Source: Pseudomonas sp. B21-040 (GTDB lineage Bacteria > Pseudomonadota > Gammaproteobacteria > Pseudomonadales > Pseudomonadaceae). From it: a stretch of 64,000 nucleotides of DNA. The position numbers and the translations under genes are program-made. Numbering within the stretch: the first letter of the stretch is position 1; each line of letters opens with the position of its first letter. Positions 61,868 through 64,000 of the stretch are shown piece by piece. The notes under the pieces are model-generated. The model was given only the letters and a program-made list of their open reading frames with translations. It was not told the DNA's origin and searched no databases. The DNA lies in the NCBI RefSeq assembly GCF_024748695.1, contig NZ_CP087176.1, forward strand, positions 1,419,501 to 1,483,500. The letters run 5' to 3'.

Positions 61868-62578
61868 ATGGACCTCAAGGAAACCGACATCCTCGGTTCG
61901 AGCATCGACCAGCATTGGTATTACGCCTCCAAAGCGGCGGCGACCATGCGCTTGTTGGGCAACACACCTTTCACAAAGATTCTCGATGTGGGCGCAGGCT
62001 CCGGGTTCTTTACTCACCACTTGCTAAAGCATTCACCGGCCACCGAGGCGTGGTGCGTAGACATTAGTTATGAAGCTGACTCGGACACGACCACCGCCGC
62101 AAAACCCGTGCATTACCGACGCGCAGTCGACGCGCTGGATGCCGACCTGGTGCTGCTGATGGACGTGCTGGAGCATGTCGATGACGACGTCGGTTTGCTC
62201 AAGGCGTATGTGGATAAAGTCCCGTCCGGCAGTCGATTCCTGATGACGGTGCCCGCGTTTCAGTTTCTGTGGAGCGGACACGATGACTTTCTTGAACACA
62301 AACGCCGATACACCTTGGCTCAGCTGGAAACGGTGGCGCGCGATGCCGGGCTGACGGTGAAGCAGGGTGCTTACTACTTCGGCCTGGTGTTCCCGATAGC
62401 AGCCACATTGCGGCTGCTGCCCAAAGGCGCGCAACCGTCACCGCCGCGCTCGCAACTCAAGCGACATCACCCGTTGGTCAATTCGATCCTGAAGACGCTG
62501 TGCCGCCTCGAATTGCCGCTTATGGGCGCCAATCGCTGGGCGGGTCTGACGGTGTTTGTGCTGGCGCAGAAGCCGTGA
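61868..62578 (+). CDS. Class I SAM-dependent methyltransferase
   Basis: A 236-residue methyltransferase. Motif I is ILDVGAGSGFFTHHLL and the acidic LLMDVLEHVDDD follows. It starts three bases after the glycosyltransferase stop and overlaps the next gene by 4 bases (GTGA). It probably methylates a sugar or lipid intermediate of the cluster; the target is not known. Confidence 0.88.
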   Translation: MDLKETDILGSSIDQHWYYASKAAATMRLLGNTPFTKILDVGAGSGFFTHHLLKHSPATEAWCVDISYEADSDTTTAAKPVHYRRAVDALDADLVLLMDVLEHVDDDVGLLKAYVDKVPSGSRFLMTVPAFQFLWSGHDDFLEHKRRYTLAQLETVARDAGLTVKQGAYYFGLVFPIAATLRLLPKGAQPSPPRSQLKRHHPLVNSILKTLCRLELPLMGANRWAGLTVFVLAQKP

Positions 62579-62961
62579 CGTCGGCCGAAAAATCCGCCCT
62601 GATCAAGCGTGGCCTGCGTTTTGCCGTGACCGGATTGTTCGTCACGGCGCTGCATGCGCTGGTGGCCGTGCTGTTCATCAATTTCGTGGTGGCGCAGCCA
62701 CCACTGGCCAACGGCGTGGCTTTTGCCGTGGCGACGGTGGTGTCTTACGTGATCAACACCACCTGGAGTTTTTCCGCACGGCTGCACGGCCGAACGCTGC
62801 TGCGTTTCATGATGGTGTCCGGTGCCGGTTTTCTGCTGGCGATGCTGGTGGCGTGGGCCGCGCAATTGGCCGGGCTGCATTATTTGCTGGGGATTGGCGC
62901 GGTGGCGCTGACTATTCCGGCATTTACCTTTGTACTGCATAACTTCTGGACGTATCGATGA
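62575..62961 (+). CDS. GtrA-family membrane protein
   Basis: A 128-residue protein with four membrane helices, matching GtrA (RFAVTGLFVTALHALVAVLF; FVLHNFWTYR at the end). GtrA proteins are thought to flip undecaprenyl-linked glucose. The GTG at 62575 gives a GTGA overlap with the methyltransferase; an upstream ATG would overlap it by 79 bases and is rejected. It overlaps the next gene by 4 bases. Confidence 0.88.
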   Translation: MTSAEKSALIKRGLRFAVTGLFVTALHALVAVLFINFVVAQPPLANGVAFAVATVVSYVINTTWSFSARLHGRTLLRFMMVSGAGFLLAMLVAWAAQLAGLHYLLGIGAVALTIPAFTFVLHNFWTYR

Positions 62962-64000
62962 AGGACTTGGTTAAGCAGTTGCCGATCAACCTGTTGCCTG
63001 TGTTGATCGGTGTTCTGGCCTTTTTCATCGTCGTTGGGCCAAGGGCGCTGAACCCTCAAAACATTGCATGGCTGGGTAATGGTGATCCGGCGACGCATTA
63101 TCTGGGCTGGGTGTTTTTCCGACAGTCGCCCTGGACCTTTCCCATTGGACACAATCCTTCCTATGGGCTGGAATTGAGCAATGGCATCATTTTCTCTGAC
63201 TCCAATCCACTGCTGGCATTCTTGTTCAAACCGTTCGCCTCTCTGTTGCCAACGCCTTTCCAGTATTTCGGACTCTGGTTCCTGGCCTGCTTCGTTTTAC
63301 AGGCCTGGTTTGCCTGGAAACTGGTAGGGCTGGTGTCGACCCACGTGGGTGTGCGTGCCGTGAGTACGGCGTTGTTCCTGTTTGTTCCGCCCATGCTCAT
63401 GCGCATGCCTTTCCATTTGTCCCTGGGTGGGCATTTTCTGGTGTTGGCCTCGTTGTATCTGGCGCTGCACCCGCAATTGCGTCGTCGACGCCTGGCCTGG
63501 GGGGCGTTGCTAGCGGCGGCCGCGTTGATCCATGCGTATTTTTTGGCGATGGTTGCAGTGATCTGGATCGCCGATCTCACGAGCGGCTATTTCAAGAAAA
63601 AACTGACACTGCAGCCTGCTGCCATCGAATTGATCGGGCTGTTTTCGCTGGTCACTGTTTGCTGCTGGCAGGCGGGCTATTTTTCGGTGGGCAGCGAGGG
63701 TGCGATATCGGCCGGTTTTGGTCTGTACGCCATGAACCTGCTGTCGCTGATCGATCCGGGGAACTGGGCGGGGCAGTGGTCCTATGTGCTGAAGGATTTA
63801 CCCGGTGTTCAAGGGCTCGGTGAGGTTGAAGGATTTCTTTTCCTTGGCCTTGGGCTGATGACGCTGGGCATTTGCGCACTGGTGGGGTTACTTCAAGGCC
63901 GTACAGGTTTTTTCCAGCGACTGCGGCGCTGGCCGTTATTGCTGGTAGCGTTGGTGGGACTGGGCCTGTTCTCGATTTCCAACCATGTGGCTTTAGGCTC
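62958..64000 (+). CDS. Partial polytopic membrane protein (Gtr-type, DUF6311-like)
   Basis: The gene starts at ATG 62958 inside the GtrA stop (ATGA) and runs off the window, so 347 residues are visible. It has a hydrophobic N-terminus and many membrane helices, with a periplasmic-type loop LGNGDPATHYLGWVFFRQSP resembling GT-C or DUF6311 proteins that complete Gtr-like sugar transfer. The acidic DPATHYLG may be functional. The end and full family cannot be judged here. Confidence 0.82.
   Translation, partial: MKDLVKQLPINLLPVLIGVLAFFIVVGPRALNPQNIAWLGNGDPATHYLGWVFFRQSPWTFPIGHNPSYGLELSNGIIFSDSNPLLAFLFKPFASLLPTPFQYFGLWFLACFVLQAWFAWKLVGLVSTHVGVRAVSTALFLFVPPMLMRMPFHLSLGGHFLVLASLYLALHPQLRRRRLAWGALLAAAALIHAYFLAMVAVIWIADLTSGYFKKKLTLQPAAIELIGLFSLVTVCCWQAGYFSVGSEGAISAGFGLYAMNLLSLIDPGNWAGQWSYVLKDLPGVQGLGEVEGFLFLGLGLMTLGICALVGLLQGRTGFFQRLRRWPLLLVALVGLGLFSISNHVALG

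Overview
The window is a 64 kb piece of a gamma-proteobacterial chromosome, almost certainly from the Pseudomonas fluorescens group. The evidence is the gene order ygfZ-sdhE-ygfX-nadB-algU-mucA-mucB-mucD, the order gcvR-dapA-bamC-MBL-purC, an arginine-transaminase (aru) locus, OprD-type porins, Pseudomonas-style REP pairs and a generally GC-rich sequence. No search was run; all names rest on motifs, length and gene order.

Layout. (1) 1-1548: end of a possible defence pair, an AAA ATPase overlapped by a truncated gene that may be an HNH nuclease (Septu-like). (2) 1614-9273: tricarboxylate uptake. tctC-tctB-tctA and an AbrB-like membrane protein sit downstream of an OprD-family porin and diverge from the two-component system tctD-tctE. 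(3) 9330-25851: conserved housekeeping block. It holds an HDOD protein, ygfZ, sdhE, ygfX, nadB, the envelope-stress sigma factor AlgU with MucA, MucB and MucD (no mucC), a periplasmic M48 protease, a TusA-like protein, an AI-2E family protein, PrxQ, GcvR, DapA, BamC, an MBL-fold protein and PurC. (4) 25936-34345: tRNA-Ser(CGA) carrying an 8.3 kb AT-richer integrative island. It is bounded by a 20 bp direct repeat of the tRNA 3' end, with a tyrosine integrase at the right end, a serine recombinase with a res-like repeat region at the left, and about nine small or unknown genes between them. (5) 34605-39655: signalling genes: a globin-coupled GGDEF-EAL protein, an Aer-like chemoreceptor and small proteins. 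(6) 39677-45321: an accessory catabolic cluster with a cupin regulator, an Fe-S flavoenzyme, an orphan polyamine-type binding protein, a class II aldolase and a TetR regulator. (7) 45414-60242: the arginine transaminase locus. It has a response regulator, periplasmic sensor and hybrid kinase, an amino-acid permease with a leader peptide and RBS-sequestering hairpin, three CoA-linked enzymes, 2-ketoarginine decarboxylase, arginine:pyruvate transaminase, an aldehyde dehydrogenase and a quinone reductase. (8) 60428-64000: a DUF1508 protein and a Gtr-like surface-glycan operon running off the end.

Most of the window is ordinary Pseudomonas core sequence. The places that reward a second look are the island (repeat architecture, a duplicated GTACGTAC-centred motif, unknown cargo genes), the leader-peptide hairpin before the permease, the CoA-enzyme trio inside the aru locus, and the ATPase/nuclease-like pair at the left edge.
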